A stretch of 52,654 nt of DNA from Thermogemmatispora onikobensis (GCF_001748285.1 NZ_BDGT01000049.1:1-52654), one strand, 5' to 3'; numbered from the stretch's first letter, positions 1 to 8,954 are shown. Notes: generated from the sequence alone by a model not told the origin. Program-made: numbers and translations.

Positions 1-325
1 CGCTATGCGCTTTCCTGAGAAGGGCTACAGTCGGCGAGCATGGGAGACCTACAGCCAGCTAAAAACCACGCCTGTGAGGGTAATGACCCCTGCCCGCCTG
101 CAGGTGGAGATTCTCCTAGATGAAACCAAGACAGCGCTCATCCAGCAGGAGCGAGAGACTTTTACCTACCTGCTGATAGAGTGCATGCACAAAGCGACCG
201 AGCTGAAAAGTCTAAGTCTGCAGAGAGAAACCTTGGCCCTGTATCGCCGGGTGCGTGCCGAAGACCACCCCTGGCACAACGAACGTTCTCTGGTCGAGCT
301 AGCCGATTTGTTCATCAACCGATAG
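1..325 (+). CDS. C-terminal part of an unrecognised protein, cut by the window edge
   Basis: The frame is open from the first base, so the gene probably starts outside the window. An in-frame ATG at 5 gives a minimum of 106 residues, but no convincing ribosome site can be judged that close to the edge. The visible part is charged and predicted mainly helical, with many Leu, Glu and Arg residues. It has no metal or catalytic motif I recognise. The helical pattern would suit the tail of a TPR-type or regulatory protein, but that is a guess. It ends with TAG at 323-325. Confidence 0.45.
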   Translation, partial: AMRFPEKGYSRRAWETYSQLKTTPVRVMTPARLQVEILLDETKTALIQQERETFTYLLIECMHKATELKSLSLQRETLALYRRVRAEDHPWHNERSLVELADLFINR

Positions 326-722
326 GGGGCAGCGACCGCCCGGCCTGCCATCGCCGGCAGGGGATGGTACTTCAGACCAGGCAGCACCGGAGAGGGGTCT
401 ACCGCTAACGCCCCGTTCTCCGGCGTCTGATCGACCGCGATCTCTCTGCTGCTGGCGTGACCGATTCAGCTCGACAGACACGCCCGATATGCACCGAAAA
501 TGCGCTTGTGCCTTCCTGAGCGGTGCTGATCTGCTCAGCGGCGGGATGCTCCTGGACCAGGCATCTCCCCCTGGCAGTAACAGCTCAGACAGGAATAGCA
601 CAGGCGTTTTTTTCTCACCTCTCCCATCCTCTGGAAAAAGTTCGAACAGCTTCTGAGAGCCTTCCTTTCCTCCCTTGACTATCCTGTTCCAGGAGCTTGA
701 AAGGAAAGGAGATATACAACCT
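326..722. other. Intergenic stretch, no gene seen
   Basis: These 397 bases separate the truncated first gene from the methyltransferase cluster. Frames on both strands lack a plausible start with a ribosome site. A T-run at about 607-613 could be the tail of a terminator for the first gene, but I find no strong stem in front of it. The last 25 bases carry the AAGGAGATATA ribosome site of the next gene. Confidence 0.4.
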
Positions 723-932
723 ATGGCTACGTCACCCCAGCCATTAACAGATGCGCATGAGCGATCCCCATATTCCTGTCCGCGCTGCCGTCAGCATCAG
801 CGCCTGCTCCTGCAGGAGGCCACCGACCGCGGCCAGCCGCTCCTGATCCTCTCGCCGCGGCTTCCCTCGCCACACTGGTTCCAGCAACTACGCCGTCTGC
901 TCTCTCCCGAGCAAGAGGAGGCCCGCGCATGA
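723..932 (+). CDS. Small CPRC-motif protein, unknown function
   Basis: This is a 69-residue protein starting at ATG 723, chosen because AAGGAGATATACAACCT lies directly before it. An upstream in-frame start at 675 lacks this. A CPRCRQ motif near residue 19 could be half of a zinc site, but no second Cys pair is present, so a zinc ribbon is unlikely unless it dimerises. Its stop overlaps the start of the next gene (ATGA at 929-932), so it is translationally coupled to the methyltransferase. No family is recognised. Confidence 0.6.
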   Translation: MATSPQPLTDAHERSPYSCPRCRQHQRLLLQEATDRGQPLLILSPRLPSPHWFQQLRRLLSPEQEEARA

Positions 933-1819
933 TCCGCCACTGGCTCAGGCACCTCTTGCAGGCCTCGCCTCACCCCTCCACCGCTGCAGACTCAGCCGCG
1001 CCGCCTCCGGCAGCTCCCGGCGCCCTGACCCCAACCGGTCCCGGCGACACCTACGTGCTGCCACGCACCCGCCAGGAACAGGACCGCCTCGACCTGCAAC
1101 ACTTCGCCCTGCGCCAGTTCCTTGGCAGCCACTTCCTGGCTCCCGTCCGCGACCCGCGCGCCATCCTCGACGTCGGTACCGGCAGCGGCATCTGGCTCCG
1201 CGAGGCCGCCCGCTGCTGGCCCCAGGCTCGCCTCATCGCCCTCGACAAAGACCTCTCCCTCCTGCGCACCCCTTTGCCGCCACACTGCCAGCCCGTCCAG
1301 GCCGACCTGCTCAGCGGCCTCCCCTTCCCTGACGCCTCCTTCGACTACATCCATCAGCGCCTCCTCGTCGCCGCCATCCCCCTCACCGCCTGGCCCGGCG
1401 TTCTCAGCGACCTCCTGCGCGTCACCGCCCCAGGTGGCTGGCTCGAATTCGTCGAGGCCACCGGCCAGGTCTTCCACGAGGGACCACACCAGGCCCGCGT
1501 CCGCGCCTGGTTCGAAACCCTGGCCGCCCGTCGCGGCCTCCATCTGACCGCACCGCTCCAAATCCCCGACTGGCTGCGCTCCCTTGGCCTCCATCCCACC
1601 GTCCGCGCCTACGAGACCCCCCTCTTTGGCAAAGCCTACGGCGCTCCCCTCTTCCGCCGCGACCTGCTCGCCTCCCTGCAGAGCGTCGCCCCCATTCTGG
1701 CCAGCGTCAACCAGGTTCCCCTGAGCCTGGTCGAGGAGACCTTGAGCGCCCTACCCGCCGAATGGGAGCGCCAGCGCACCTGCTGCGGCCTCCTGACCGT
1801 CTGGGGGTGCAAGCCATGA
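929..1819 (+). CDS. Class I SAM-dependent methyltransferase (LaeA-like)
   Basis: This 296-residue protein has a Rossmann methyltransferase core. Motif I is ILDVGTGSGIWL at about residues 79-90, followed by an acidic strand end (ALDKD, about 104-108). The sequence before the core, YVLPRTRQEQDRLDLQHFAL (about 42-61), is the Tyr/Leu-Pro...Glu...Arg-Leu...Gln-His pattern seen in LaeA-type and related small-molecule methyltransferases. The N-terminal 40 residues are Pro/Ala-rich and probably disordered. The start overlaps the previous stop by 4 bases and the stop overlaps the next start by 4, so the three genes form one translation unit. The substrate cannot be told from sequence. Confidence 0.85.
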   Translation: MIRHWLRHLLQASPHPSTAADSAAPPPAAPGALTPTGPGDTYVLPRTRQEQDRLDLQHFALRQFLGSHFLAPVRDPRAILDVGTGSGIWLREAARCWPQARLIALDKDLSLLRTPLPPHCQPVQADLLSGLPFPDASFDYIHQRLLVAAIPLTAWPGVLSDLLRVTAPGGWLEFVEATGQVFHEGPHQARVRAWFETLAARRGLHLTAPLQIPDWLRSLGLHPTVRAYETPLFGKAYGAPLFRRDLLASLQSVAPILASVNQVPLSLVEETLSALPAEWERQRTCCGLLTVWGCKP

Positions 1820-2343
1820 GCCGCCATCGCCACCGTCGTCAGCGCTCCAGGCGTCCCACCAACGACCTGCTGGCCGGTCTCTCGCCCGTGCTCATCCCCG
1901 GCCCACTAGAGTGGGCCTTGACCGGGCGCACCATCGAAGATCTCCAGCTCCTTACCATCACCCTCCTCTCGCCACGCGCTCAACAACTCTGGCAGCACTG
2001 GCAAGAGGAGCGCGACCCACGCTTTCCCACGTCCACCAGCGGACGCCTGGGCAAGGGCGACCGTCACCTGCTCCGACTCCTGGTCGAGCTACAACAAGGT
2101 CTGGACCTGCTCCAGGCCCGCTGCCAGGAAACCATCGCGCGCGATCCCGACCAACCCATCTATTTCCACACCAGCGAGATCCCGCGCCTGCGCCGGCTGC
2201 TGAGCCTGACAGACCGCATGCTGCAGGAGGTGCATAGCGCGAGTCCCGAATCGGCTACCCTGCAGATGAAGCTTGGTCAGCGGCTCATCCGCTACCTCTC
2301 CCGCACCTTGCGCGACCATCCCCGTCGCGAGCACCTTAATTAA
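1816..2343 (+). CDS. Unknown protein in methyltransferase operon
   Basis: This is a 175-residue protein starting at ATG 1816, inside the stop overlap (ATGA) of the methyltransferase. An earlier in-frame start at 1762 would overlap it by 58 bases and has no ribosome site. The N-terminus is strongly basic (many Arg/His in the first 15 residues) and the rest is predicted helical with no known motif. The coupling suggests it works with, or on the same substrate as, the methyltransferase. I do not recognise a family. Confidence 0.65.
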   Translation: MSRHRHRRQRSRRPTNDLLAGLSPVLIPGPLEWALTGRTIEDLQLLTITLLSPRAQQLWQHWQEERDPRFPTSTSGRLGKGDRHLLRLLVELQQGLDLLQARCQETIARDPDQPIYFHTSEIPRLRRLLSLTDRMLQEVHSASPESATLQMKLGQRLIRYLSRTLRDHPRREHLN

Positions 2344-2376
2344 GCCGCCGAGCGAGGTCCTCGTGCGTGGGCCAGG

Positions 2377-2697
2377 GTGCTGGATGATCGTAAAGGGGGT
2401 AATACTTTAGGAGAGCCATACAATTGGCAACATCCACAGCTACCAGGCTTTCACCTGACGCTTGCTGGCAGCGATGGAGATGACGCCAAGCCCTATCAGC
2501 TGCAAGCAATTCAAGCAGCCTCCACCCAGAACTCTGGCCTCTTCCTCAGCCTGACCCTCTGCCCCTGGGATAACGCCTTCTCCCTTTTCATGGCTGCCCC
2601 AGGCAGGCGCCGAGCCAGCGTCACAACAAAGGAGCTACCCGCCACGTACGAGCCTCAGCGAGCCTCAACCCAAGCCGAGGCCCTCGTGAGCAGATAG
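2377..2697 (+). CDS. Doubtful small reading frame
   Basis: A 106-codon frame from GTG 2377 lies between the methyltransferase cluster and the convergent E1 gene. It has no convincing ribosome site at the GTG, and a better purine-rich stretch (TTAGGAGAG at about 2407) has no nearby in-frame ATG. The middle reads like a folded protein (aromatic residues, short hydrophobic blocks), while the end is low-complexity. It may be a small real gene, a decayed fragment or chance. Otherwise the 465 bases between neighbours hold nothing I can name. Confidence 0.25.
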   Translation: MLDDRKGGNTLGEPYNWQHPQLPGFHLTLAGSDGDDAKPYQLQAIQAASTQNSGLFLSLTLCPWDNAFSLFMAAPGRRRASVTTKELPATYEPQRASTQAEALVSR

Positions 2698-2808
2698 CTC
2701 CTCGTTCCGGCTCACCTTGCCCTCTAGCGAGAGCGAAGCGCCTGATCCCTGCCGGTCAGCATCAGGCTCACGCCAGTTTGTTTGCCGGCGCGCGCCCTGT
2801 CTCTTCTC

Positions 2809-4905
2809 CTACTCGATCAGCAACTCCTCCAGGCAGCGCTCAATGGTGCTGGCCGAAGGATAGTAAGCCGTCTCCTCCGGCTCGTTATAGGGGGCCGCCG
2901 GCGCCGGCAGGGCCGAGATCAGGCGCGGCGTCGCATCCAGATCATAGAAACAATGCTCTACAATCCATGAATGCACATGGCGCGCGAAGCTCGTCAGATC
3001 CGGCTCTTCCGTCACCACCACCACCCGATTCGCCTCGCGCACCGCCGCCCGCAGCGCCTCCTCATCGAACGGCATCAGCGTCCGTAGATCCACAATCTCG
3101 ATAGCCCCGCCATGCCGCTCGATCACACTGGAAGCAGCAATACAGGCTTCCAGCACCATCGTCCCCCAGCTCACGATCGCCACCTGCGGCGTTCCCTCGC
3201 CCAGGCACAGCCGGCGGGCCTTGCCGATCGGCAGCGTATAATAGCCCTCGGGCACCTGCCAGTACTGGGCCATCGCCTCAAGCGGGCGCCCGTGGCGATC
3301 CTTCGGCGGCTCCGAGCGATAGAGACGCCCACGCTCCAGAAAAACCACCGGCGACTGCGAGCGCGCCGCCTCCAAGAGCAGCCCTTTGGCATCGAACGGC
3401 GTCGCCGGGCAGAGCGTGATCATCCCTGGCACATTCGTAAACCACTGCTCGCCCGCATTCGAATGACCAAAGGCCCCACCACCAGCGGCACTACTCGAAA
3501 TGGGACCGCCTCCTCCACTGCCCGACTTCGTGCGGATCAGCAACGGCACCCGCCAATCGCCAAAGTTCTGGTAGGAGATACGCGCCGCCAGGCGAATCGT
3601 CTGCGCCGCCGACTGATGATAATCCACAAACTGAATCTCGGCACAGCGCGCACGCCCGTCAGTCATGGCCGCCCCGGCGGCGACTCCAATGATCAACTGC
3701 TCATTGAGGGGGCTACTGATGGCTCTCCCAGGGAAATGCGTAACCAGCGAGGCAGTGGCGCCGAAAACGCCCCCTTTTGGACTCCCCACATCCTGACCAT
3801 AGACGAAGAAATCAGGGTCGCGCTGCGCCAGCTCAGCCAGCGCCTCATTAATCGCGCCCAACATCGTTGTCGGGCGCCTGGCCCCACGCGGCGTATTTTC
3901 CTGCCACTGCGGAACATAAACCACATGCTGCAGAACTCGCTCGGGCGTCGGTTCCGGCTCCTGCAGCACACGCTCCTCGGCCTGTTGCAGCTCGGCTCGT
4001 ACCTCACGGCGCAGGCGCTCAAGATCAGCCTCCTGCAGATAGCCATGCTCCACCAGCCAGCGACCATAGTTAGCCACCGGATCTTTGGTCGCCTTGGTAA
4101 ACTCGACCTCCTCCCGCTTGCGGTACGAATAGATATCCGTACTGCTGGAGTGAGGATCGAGCAGGCCGAGCTTCAGATGCATCAAGGCCGGGCCTTGCCC
4201 CGAGCGCACATACTCAGCCAGGCGCGCTGTCGCCTCAAAAACTGGGATCGCGTTTGTGCCATCGACCTCCTCGGCAGAGATTCCGGCAGCGCGCGCCCAC
4301 TCGACCAGCGAGCCAGCCCACTGAAGCGCCGACTCAGTGGTGATGGCCCACCCGTTATCCTCAACAATCATGAGAATCGGCAGGCGGTGCACCGAGGCCA
4401 GGCGGAAGAGCACATTGAAATCGTTGGTCGCTACGCCGCCATCGCCGGTCGTGAAGACCACGATCTCCTTGCTCCCGTGCCGCTTGAGCGAGAAGGCCAC
4501 CCCGCCGGCAAAGGGGGCCAGCGCCGCCACCTCGCTGAAGGTCGGCAGAATGCGATGGCGTCGGCTGCTGTAGTGCGAGGGCATATTGCGACCGGCACAC
4601 ATCGGTCCCGTCGTGCGCGAGTAGGCTTCCCGCAGCGGACCATAAATGTCGCCCGTCCGCTGCAGCCATGCCGCCAGGTCACGATAGTAGAGGGAGAGCC
4701 AGTCTTGCGGATCAACGGCAGCTACTACGGCGGCCATGCTCTCGTGCCCACCGCACCCAATATAGAAGGGAAACTTCCCTTGCGTCTTGCGCACTTTCAG
4801 CAGCTCGTTGATGCTGCGCGCCATCAGCATGGTGCGGTAAAGCGCAACGGGATCTTCAGGCCGCGCGCCCGTTTTGGATTCCGCTGCCTGCACTTCCAGA
4901 GTCAT
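2809..4905 (-). CDS. Thiamine-diphosphate 2-oxoacid dehydrogenase E1, fused alpha and beta subunits
   Basis: This 698-residue protein combines both halves of a heterotetrameric E1 (pyruvate or branched-chain 2-oxoacid dehydrogenase type). E1 decarboxylates the 2-oxoacid and passes the acyl group to lipoyl-E2. Residues ~20-330 are the alpha half, with the thiamine site GDGG at 154-157 and VEDNGW at ~181-186 supplying the metal-binding Asn. Residues ~345-698 are the beta half, with SPLNEQLIIGVAAGAAM containing the conserved Glu. The start is ATG 4905, with GGAGGCAG before it and a TATAAT promoter further upstream. In-frame starts above that lie within the promoter and are rejected. No E2 or E3 gene is nearby. 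Branched-chain substrates are likely for this architecture, but that is unproven. Confidence 0.9.
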   Translation of the reverse strand: MTLEVQAAESKTGARPEDPVALYRTMLMARSINELLKVRKTQGKFPFYIGCGGHESMAAVVAAVDPQDWLSLYYRDLAAWLQRTGDIYGPLREAYSRTTGPMCAGRNMPSHYSSRRHRILPTFSEVAALAPFAGGVAFSLKRHGSKEIVVFTTGDGGVATNDFNVLFRLASVHRLPILMIVEDNGWAITTESALQWAGSLVEWARAAGISAEEVDGTNAIPVFEATARLAEYVRSGQGPALMHLKLGLLDPHSSSTDIYSYRKREEVEFTKATKDPVANYGRWLVEHGYLQEADLERLRREVRAELQQAEERVLQEPEPTPERVLQHVVYVPQWQENTPRGARRPTTMLGAINEALAELAQRDPDFFVYGQDVGSPKGGVFGATASLVTHFPGRAISSPLNEQLIIGVAAGAAMTDGRARCAEIQFVDYHQSAAQTIRLAARISYQNFGDWRVPLLIRTKSGSGGGGPISSSAAGGGAFGHSNAGEQWFTNVPGMITLCPATPFDAKGLLLEAARSQSPVVFLERGRLYRSEPPKDRHGRPLEAMAQYWQVPEGYYTLPIGKARRLCLGEGTPQVAIVSWGTMVLEACIAASSVIERHGGAIEIVDLRTLMPFDEEALRAAVREANRVVVVTEEPDLTSFARHVHSWIVEHCFYDLDATPRLISALPAPAAPYNEPEETAYYPSASTIERCLEELLIE

Positions 4906-4975
4906 TGCTACTGCCTCCAATCGTCTACGCTGACATCTCGACCCGGCTCCATTGTCCAGGGTTTTTTTCACTGGC

Positions 4976-5004
4976 ATTATAGAATCGACTTTTGCGAAAA
5001 GCAA
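4976..5004 (-). promoter_or_regulatory. Promoter of the fused E1 gene
   Basis: Read on the minus strand: TTGCTT, a 17-base spacer, then TATAAT, placing the transcript start about 65 bases before ATG 4905. It closely resembles the promoter of the divergent E1-alpha paralogue, so the two genes may be controlled together. Confidence 0.65.
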
Positions 5005-5156
5005 CCACTAGAGCCACAAGCCCAACCTGAAAAATAGGCCAGAGTGGGCAAAACAGGCAGCAGCCTAGCCCCTCCTTCGCTCGTCTGCTAATCGGCTGAT
5101 AGCCCTCAGCAGGCCGGCCCGGCCCCCTTTGATCCTCCCCTTCTCTGGCCGCGCTA

Positions 5157-5186
5157 TTGCTAGCCCGCGCACCGAGGGCGTATAAT
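5157..5186 (+). promoter_or_regulatory. Promoter of the E1-alpha paralogue
   Basis: TTGCTA, an 18-base spacer and a perfect TATAAT (5181-5186). Transcription should begin near 5192, leaving a leader of about 90 bases before the proposed GTG start at 5283. This promoter rules out the in-frame ATG at 5157 as the protein start. Confidence 0.65.
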
Positions 5187-5191
5187 GAGCA

Positions 5192-5209
5192 GTGCATCTG
5201 GCGATGCAC
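5192..5209 (+). promoter_or_regulatory. Inverted repeat at the transcription start
   Basis: GTGCATC, four bases, GATGCAC: a perfect 7-bp inverted repeat placed exactly where transcription should start. It could be an operator for a dimeric repressor or a 5'-end RNA hairpin that stabilises the message. The sequence cannot tell which. Confidence 0.5.
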
Positions 5210-5282
5210 CGGCTTCCTTCTACGACCCTGCAAAAGAAGATCAAGGCGTGAATCGTATGAAAACGCATCTGGTGGTGTCGAC

Positions 5283-6245
5283 GTGGAGCTAGCGACTACT
5301 CAGCCTTCACTATCCACGACGCAGCTACGCGACCTCTATCAGCGCATGTTACTGACGCGCCTGGTTGACGGCCACTGTTGGCAACTCCACCAGAGTGGGC
5401 GCATTGGCTTCGTGGCCAGCTGTCGCGGCCACGAGGCGGCCCAGGTTGGCAGCGCCGCCTGCATTCGCCCGAGCTTCGACTTTACCCTGCCCTACTACCG
5501 CGACCTGGGGGTCGTCCTCACTCTCGGGATGACTCCCTACGAGATCTTCCGCACCTACCTGCAGGGCTGGCCAGGCAGCCTGACCGACCCCGACCAACGC
5601 CTCCATCGCCCGATCCAGCACTGGGGCTATCATAAACACAATATGATTAGCGGCCCCGTCCCCGTGGCGACCCAGATTCTGCACGCCGCAGGCATCGCCT
5701 TCGCCTGCAAGCTGCGTAAAAGCTCAGCCGTGGCAATCGCCTACTGCGGCGACGGCGCCACCGCCGAGCCGGATTTCCTGGAAGGACTCACCTTTGCCGC
5801 CCAGCAACGCCTGCCTGTCCTCTTCATCTGCGAGCAGGATTGCTCACTCGACGCCCAGGTTTTCCGCCTCTCCCCCGCCCGCCTCCCCTCCGGCCTCACC
5901 TATCGCTGCGTCGACGGCAGTGATATCCGCGAGGTCTACGCTTTCACAAGCGAGGCGCTGGAACTGGCTCGCACCGGCCAGGGGCCGATCCTGCTGGAGA
6001 TGCTGGTGACGCGCGGCTCCCCCGAGCAGGCTGAGGCCGAGTGTGATCCGCTTTCCCATTGCCGGCGCCTGCTAGAGAACAGCGGAGCCTGGGACGAGGT
6101 ATGGCATGCTCAGCTGACAGCTCGCCTGCGCGCCGAGGTTGAGCAGGCCCTAGAGGATGCACTGCGCGACAGTCACCTGAGCGAGTCGGCTGAGAGCCAG
6201 CCCGCCAATCCCGCACCCCAGCGCCGCGACCGCGAAGGAGGATGA
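5283..6245 (+). CDS. Stand-alone E1-alpha-like thiamine-diphosphate protein, divergent
   Basis: This 320-residue protein matches only the alpha half of a 2-oxoacid dehydrogenase E1. The start is taken as GTG 5283, the only usable in-frame start after the promoter. The thiamine region reads YCGDGATAEPDF (GDG at 156-158), but the usual Asn-Asn-Gly-Tyr that completes the metal site is CEQDCS (183-188), so Asp replaces the metal-ligand Asn and Ser the Tyr. No beta subunit is adjacent, though the fused E1 is divergently encoded next door. A 12-codon frame (ATG 5257 to TAG 5292) overlaps the GTG and might couple translation. It may be an inactive or altered-specificity paralogue. The stop lies 6 bases before the beta-galactosidase start. 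Confidence 0.75.
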   Translation: MELATTQPSLSTTQLRDLYQRMLLTRLVDGHCWQLHQSGRIGFVASCRGHEAAQVGSAACIRPSFDFTLPYYRDLGVVLTLGMTPYEIFRTYLQGWPGSLTDPDQRLHRPIQHWGYHKHNMISGPVPVATQILHAAGIAFACKLRKSSAVAIAYCGDGATAEPDFLEGLTFAAQQRLPVLFICEQDCSLDAQVFRLSPARLPSGLTYRCVDGSDIREVYAFTSEALELARTGQGPILLEMLVTRGSPEQAEAECDPLSHCRRLLENSGAWDEVWHAQLTARLRAEVEQALEDALRDSHLSESAESQPANPAPQRRDREGG

Positions 6246-6251
6246 TACGCC

Positions 6252-8288
6252 TTGCCACGCCAGAATAGCCGTCCTAGCGCGCTCTTTGAAACTCTGCTCT
6301 ACGGGGCCGACTACAACCCCGAGCAGTGGCCCGCCTCGCTCTGGCCAGAGGATATGCGCTTAATGAAGCTGGCGGGCCTTAATATGGTCTCGATCAATAT
6401 TTTCTCCTGGGCCTTGCTTGAGCCAGCCCTGGATCAGTACGATTTCTCGCAGCTCGACCGCGTGATGGATCTGCTGGCCGAGCACGGCATCGCCGCCGAT
6501 CTGGGCACGGCCACCGCCGCCCCTCCTCCCTGGATGAGTCGCCACTATCCCGACATCCTGCCGGTGACCCGCGAGGGCCTGCGCTTCTCCCACGGCTCAC
6601 GGCAGCACTTCTGCCCCAACAGCAGAAACTACCGCCGCGAGGCCGCTGAGCTGGTCCGTCAGCTGGCCCTGCGCTACCGCAAGCATCCCGCGCTGCGCCT
6701 CTGGCACGTCAACAATGAATACGGCTGCCACGTCCCGGCCTGCTACTGCGATAACTGTGCCGAGGCTTTCCGCTCCTGGCTCCAGCAGCGCTACGGCTCG
6801 CTGGAGGCCCTCAATGAAGCCTGGGGGACCACCTTCTGGGGCCAGCGCTATTACCACTGGGAGGAAATCCTCCCCCCACGCCTGACGCCAGCTCAGCCCT
6901 CTCCCAGCCTCTGCCTGGATTACCAGCGCTTTATGTCCGCCTCCTTGCTGGAATGCTTTTTGAACGAGGCCCGCATTCTGCGCGAGATCACGCCCCATGT
7001 ACCGGTGACAACTAACCTGATGGGGGCTTTTAAGCCGCTGGACTATTTCGCCTGGGCTCCCCACCTGGATGTGATCGCCTTCGATAACTATCCAGCACGC
7101 ACCACACCACCCAACGAGGTGGCTTTCGTCCATGACCTGATGCGTTCGCTCAAGAGCGGTCAGCCACATCTGGTGATGGAGCAGGCCCCTGGTCCCGTCA
7201 ACTGGCGCCCGCAGAATCCCCAGCGCCGCCCTGGCGAGCTGCGCCTGCAAAGCCTGCAGGCCGTGGCACGCGGCGCCAATGGCGTCCTCTACTTCCAGTG
7301 GCGCCAGTCGCGCGCTGGCGCGGAGAAGTTCCACAGTGCCATCGTCTCCCACGATGGCAGCGAGCGCGCACGCATCTTCCGCGAGGTCGAAGCGATCGGC
7401 GCCGAACTCAAGCAGCTCGCCCCCATCGTCGCCGGCAGCCGCCTACCGGCTCAGGCGGCCTTGCTGATGGACTGGGAAAACTGGTGGGCTGTGGAATATC
7501 AGCCAGGCCCCAGCGATCGCCTTCGCTACTGGGATCTGCTCCTGGCCTACCATCAGCCGCTCTACGCCGCGAATATCCCCGTAGCGGTGGTCTCACCAGA
7601 GAGCAACTGGCAAGGCTACCGGCTCTTGATCGCCCCCTTGCTCTATCTGCTGCGTCCGGGCCTGGCCCAGAAGCTGGAGATGTTCGTAGCGGAAGGCGGA
7701 ATCTTGCTGACGACCTTCTTTAGCGGCATCGTCGATGCCAACGACCGCGTGGTGACCGGCGGCTATCCGGCTGAACTGCGGCGTTTGCTGGGCCTGCGTG
7801 TGGCCGAGTTCGATCCCTGGACCGCGGAGATGAGGAACACGCTGGTCATCGAAGAGGGTCCACTGCAGGGACGCTACGCCTGCAGTCTGTGGGGCGAGGT
7901 GCTGGAGCTGGAAGGCGCCCAGGCCCTCGGGCATTTCGCCAGCGACTACTATGCCGGCGGCCCCGCGCTGACCGTTCACCACTTTGGCCAGGGCCACGCC
8001 TACTACCTGGCAACTCAGCCGGAAGAGGCTTTTCGGCAACGGCTCCTGACCCGGCTTTGCCAGGAGGCGGGCCTGACCCCCTTGCTGGAGGCCCCTCCCG
8101 GCGTCGAGGTCTCGCGCCGCCTGACCCCAGATGCACGCAACATCTACTTCCTTTTGAACCATAACCAGCAGGAGGTCACGCTCTCCCTGCCCGATGGCCA
8201 TTTCCGACGGCTGCCCCAGGGAGAAACGCTCAGCGGACAGGTGCGCCTGACCCCATATGACGTAGCGGTCCTGCAGGAGGAAAGCTAG
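6252..8288 (+). CDS. Beta-galactosidase, glycoside hydrolase family 42
   Basis: This 678-residue enzyme hydrolyses terminal beta-galactosides. The TIM-barrel domain carries the acid/base Glu156 in LWHVNNEYG and the nucleophile Glu310 in HLVMEQAPGPVNW. A zinc cluster typical of thermophilic family members is present: Cys121, and Cys164, 166 and 169 in ACYCDNC. A trimerisation (Rossmann-like) domain and a small beta domain follow, and the length is normal for the family. The start is TTG 6252, preceded by AAGGAGG at 6235-6241. No in-frame ATG occurs before residue 35. There is no signal peptide, so it is cytoplasmic. It is only 6 bases behind the E1-alpha paralogue. It could supply galactose to the galT/galK genes 28 kb away. 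Confidence 0.92.
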   Translation: MPRQNSRPSALFETLLYGADYNPEQWPASLWPEDMRLMKLAGLNMVSINIFSWALLEPALDQYDFSQLDRVMDLLAEHGIAADLGTATAAPPPWMSRHYPDILPVTREGLRFSHGSRQHFCPNSRNYRREAAELVRQLALRYRKHPALRLWHVNNEYGCHVPACYCDNCAEAFRSWLQQRYGSLEALNEAWGTTFWGQRYYHWEEILPPRLTPAQPSPSLCLDYQRFMSASLLECFLNEARILREITPHVPVTTNLMGAFKPLDYFAWAPHLDVIAFDNYPARTTPPNEVAFVHDLMRSLKSGQPHLVMEQAPGPVNWRPQNPQRRPGELRLQSLQAVARGANGVLYFQWRQSRAGAEKFHSAIVSHDGSERARIFREVEAIGAELKQLAPIVAGSRLPAQAALLMDWENWWAVEYQPGPSDRLRYWDLLLAYHQPLYAANIPVAVVSPESNWQGYRLLIAPLLYLLRPGLAQKLEMFVAEGGILLTTFFSGIVDANDRVVTGGYPAELRRLLGLRVAEFDPWTAEMRNTLVIEEGPLQGRYACSLWGEVLELEGAQALGHFASDYYAGGPALTVHHFGQGHAYYLATQPEEAFRQRLLTRLCQEAGLTPLLEAPPGVEVSRRLTPDARNIYFLLNHNQQEVTLSLPDGHFRRLPQGETLSGQVRLTPYDVAVLQEES

Positions 8289-8400
8289 CCAGCCCGGCGC
8301 GCGGTCTCGCTCATCAGGGTCTGGCCTCTGCCCCCTGGCTCTCGCCCTCCCTGCTGCCGCCGCCACTCTCCAGGCCGCCGCCGCGCCGCGCTCTTGTGCC

Positions 8401-8877
8401 CTAGGTCAATCCCTGATCCTCGGCGGTGCTGCTGCGCTGGGCCCGCAGCACAGCCTCGGCCTGGTTGAGCAGCGCGTCCTCGATGCGCTGCCGATGTTTG
8501 GGCAGAGTGTTCGCCGGCAGGTCCTGGGGCGGGAAATAGCGACAGTCGCGCGCCTCTTCGGTAGGAGTGAGCGCGCCACCTACGACGCGACAGCGGAAGG
8601 TCAAAACCACTTCCTGCTTCTGGGGCTTGGAGTAGACGCCCACCAGCCGCTCGACAACTACCTCAAGGCCGGTCTCCTCGCGCACCTCACGCTGTACCGC
8701 CTCGTCGACCGTCTCCCCCAGCTCCATCCCTCCCCCGGGAAGGTTCCACCAATCGATATCGTTGCGATGCACGAGCAAAACTCGTCCCTCGTCATCGAAA
8801 ATGAGAGCAAAGACCCCCACACGGAAGTGGGCAGAGCCACCCGCCAGCGCCTCTGCCCCGATCTCGGCGTTCTGCAT
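8401..8877 (-). CDS. NUDIX hydrolase
   Basis: This 158-residue protein contains a full NUDIX box: GGGMELGETVDEAVQ followed by REVREETGLEV (about residues 49-74). Such enzymes cleave nucleoside diphosphates linked to another moiety, using Mg2+ on the Glu cluster. The start is ATG 8877, with AGGGAGGAAAGGA immediately upstream. The upstream extension to 8925 has no such site. The exact substrate is unknown, and the single compact domain suits an oxidised-nucleotide or ADP-sugar hydrolase. It is convergent with the beta-galactosidase and 77 bases downstream of the amidohydrolase, so it is probably co-transcribed with it. Confidence 0.88.
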   Translation of the reverse strand: MQNAEIGAEALAGGSAHFRVGVFALIFDDEGRVLLVHRNDIDWWNLPGGGMELGETVDEAVQREVREETGLEVVVERLVGVYSKPQKQEVVLTFRCRVVGGALTPTEEARDCRYFPPQDLPANTLPKHRQRIEDALLNQAEAVLRAQRSSTAEDQGLT

Positions 8878-8954
8878 TCCTTTCCTCCCTGAGTGAGCGT
8901 GCGTGGCCTGTGCCCATACCATCATCCGATCTCCAGCCTCTTTTCCGCTCTGGC

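Noticed and set aside
3112-5037. 641-codon plus-strand reading frame
   Set aside because: It lies entirely antisense to the fused E1 gene, which has clear family motifs, promoter and ribosome site. GC-rich third positions produce long mirror frames.
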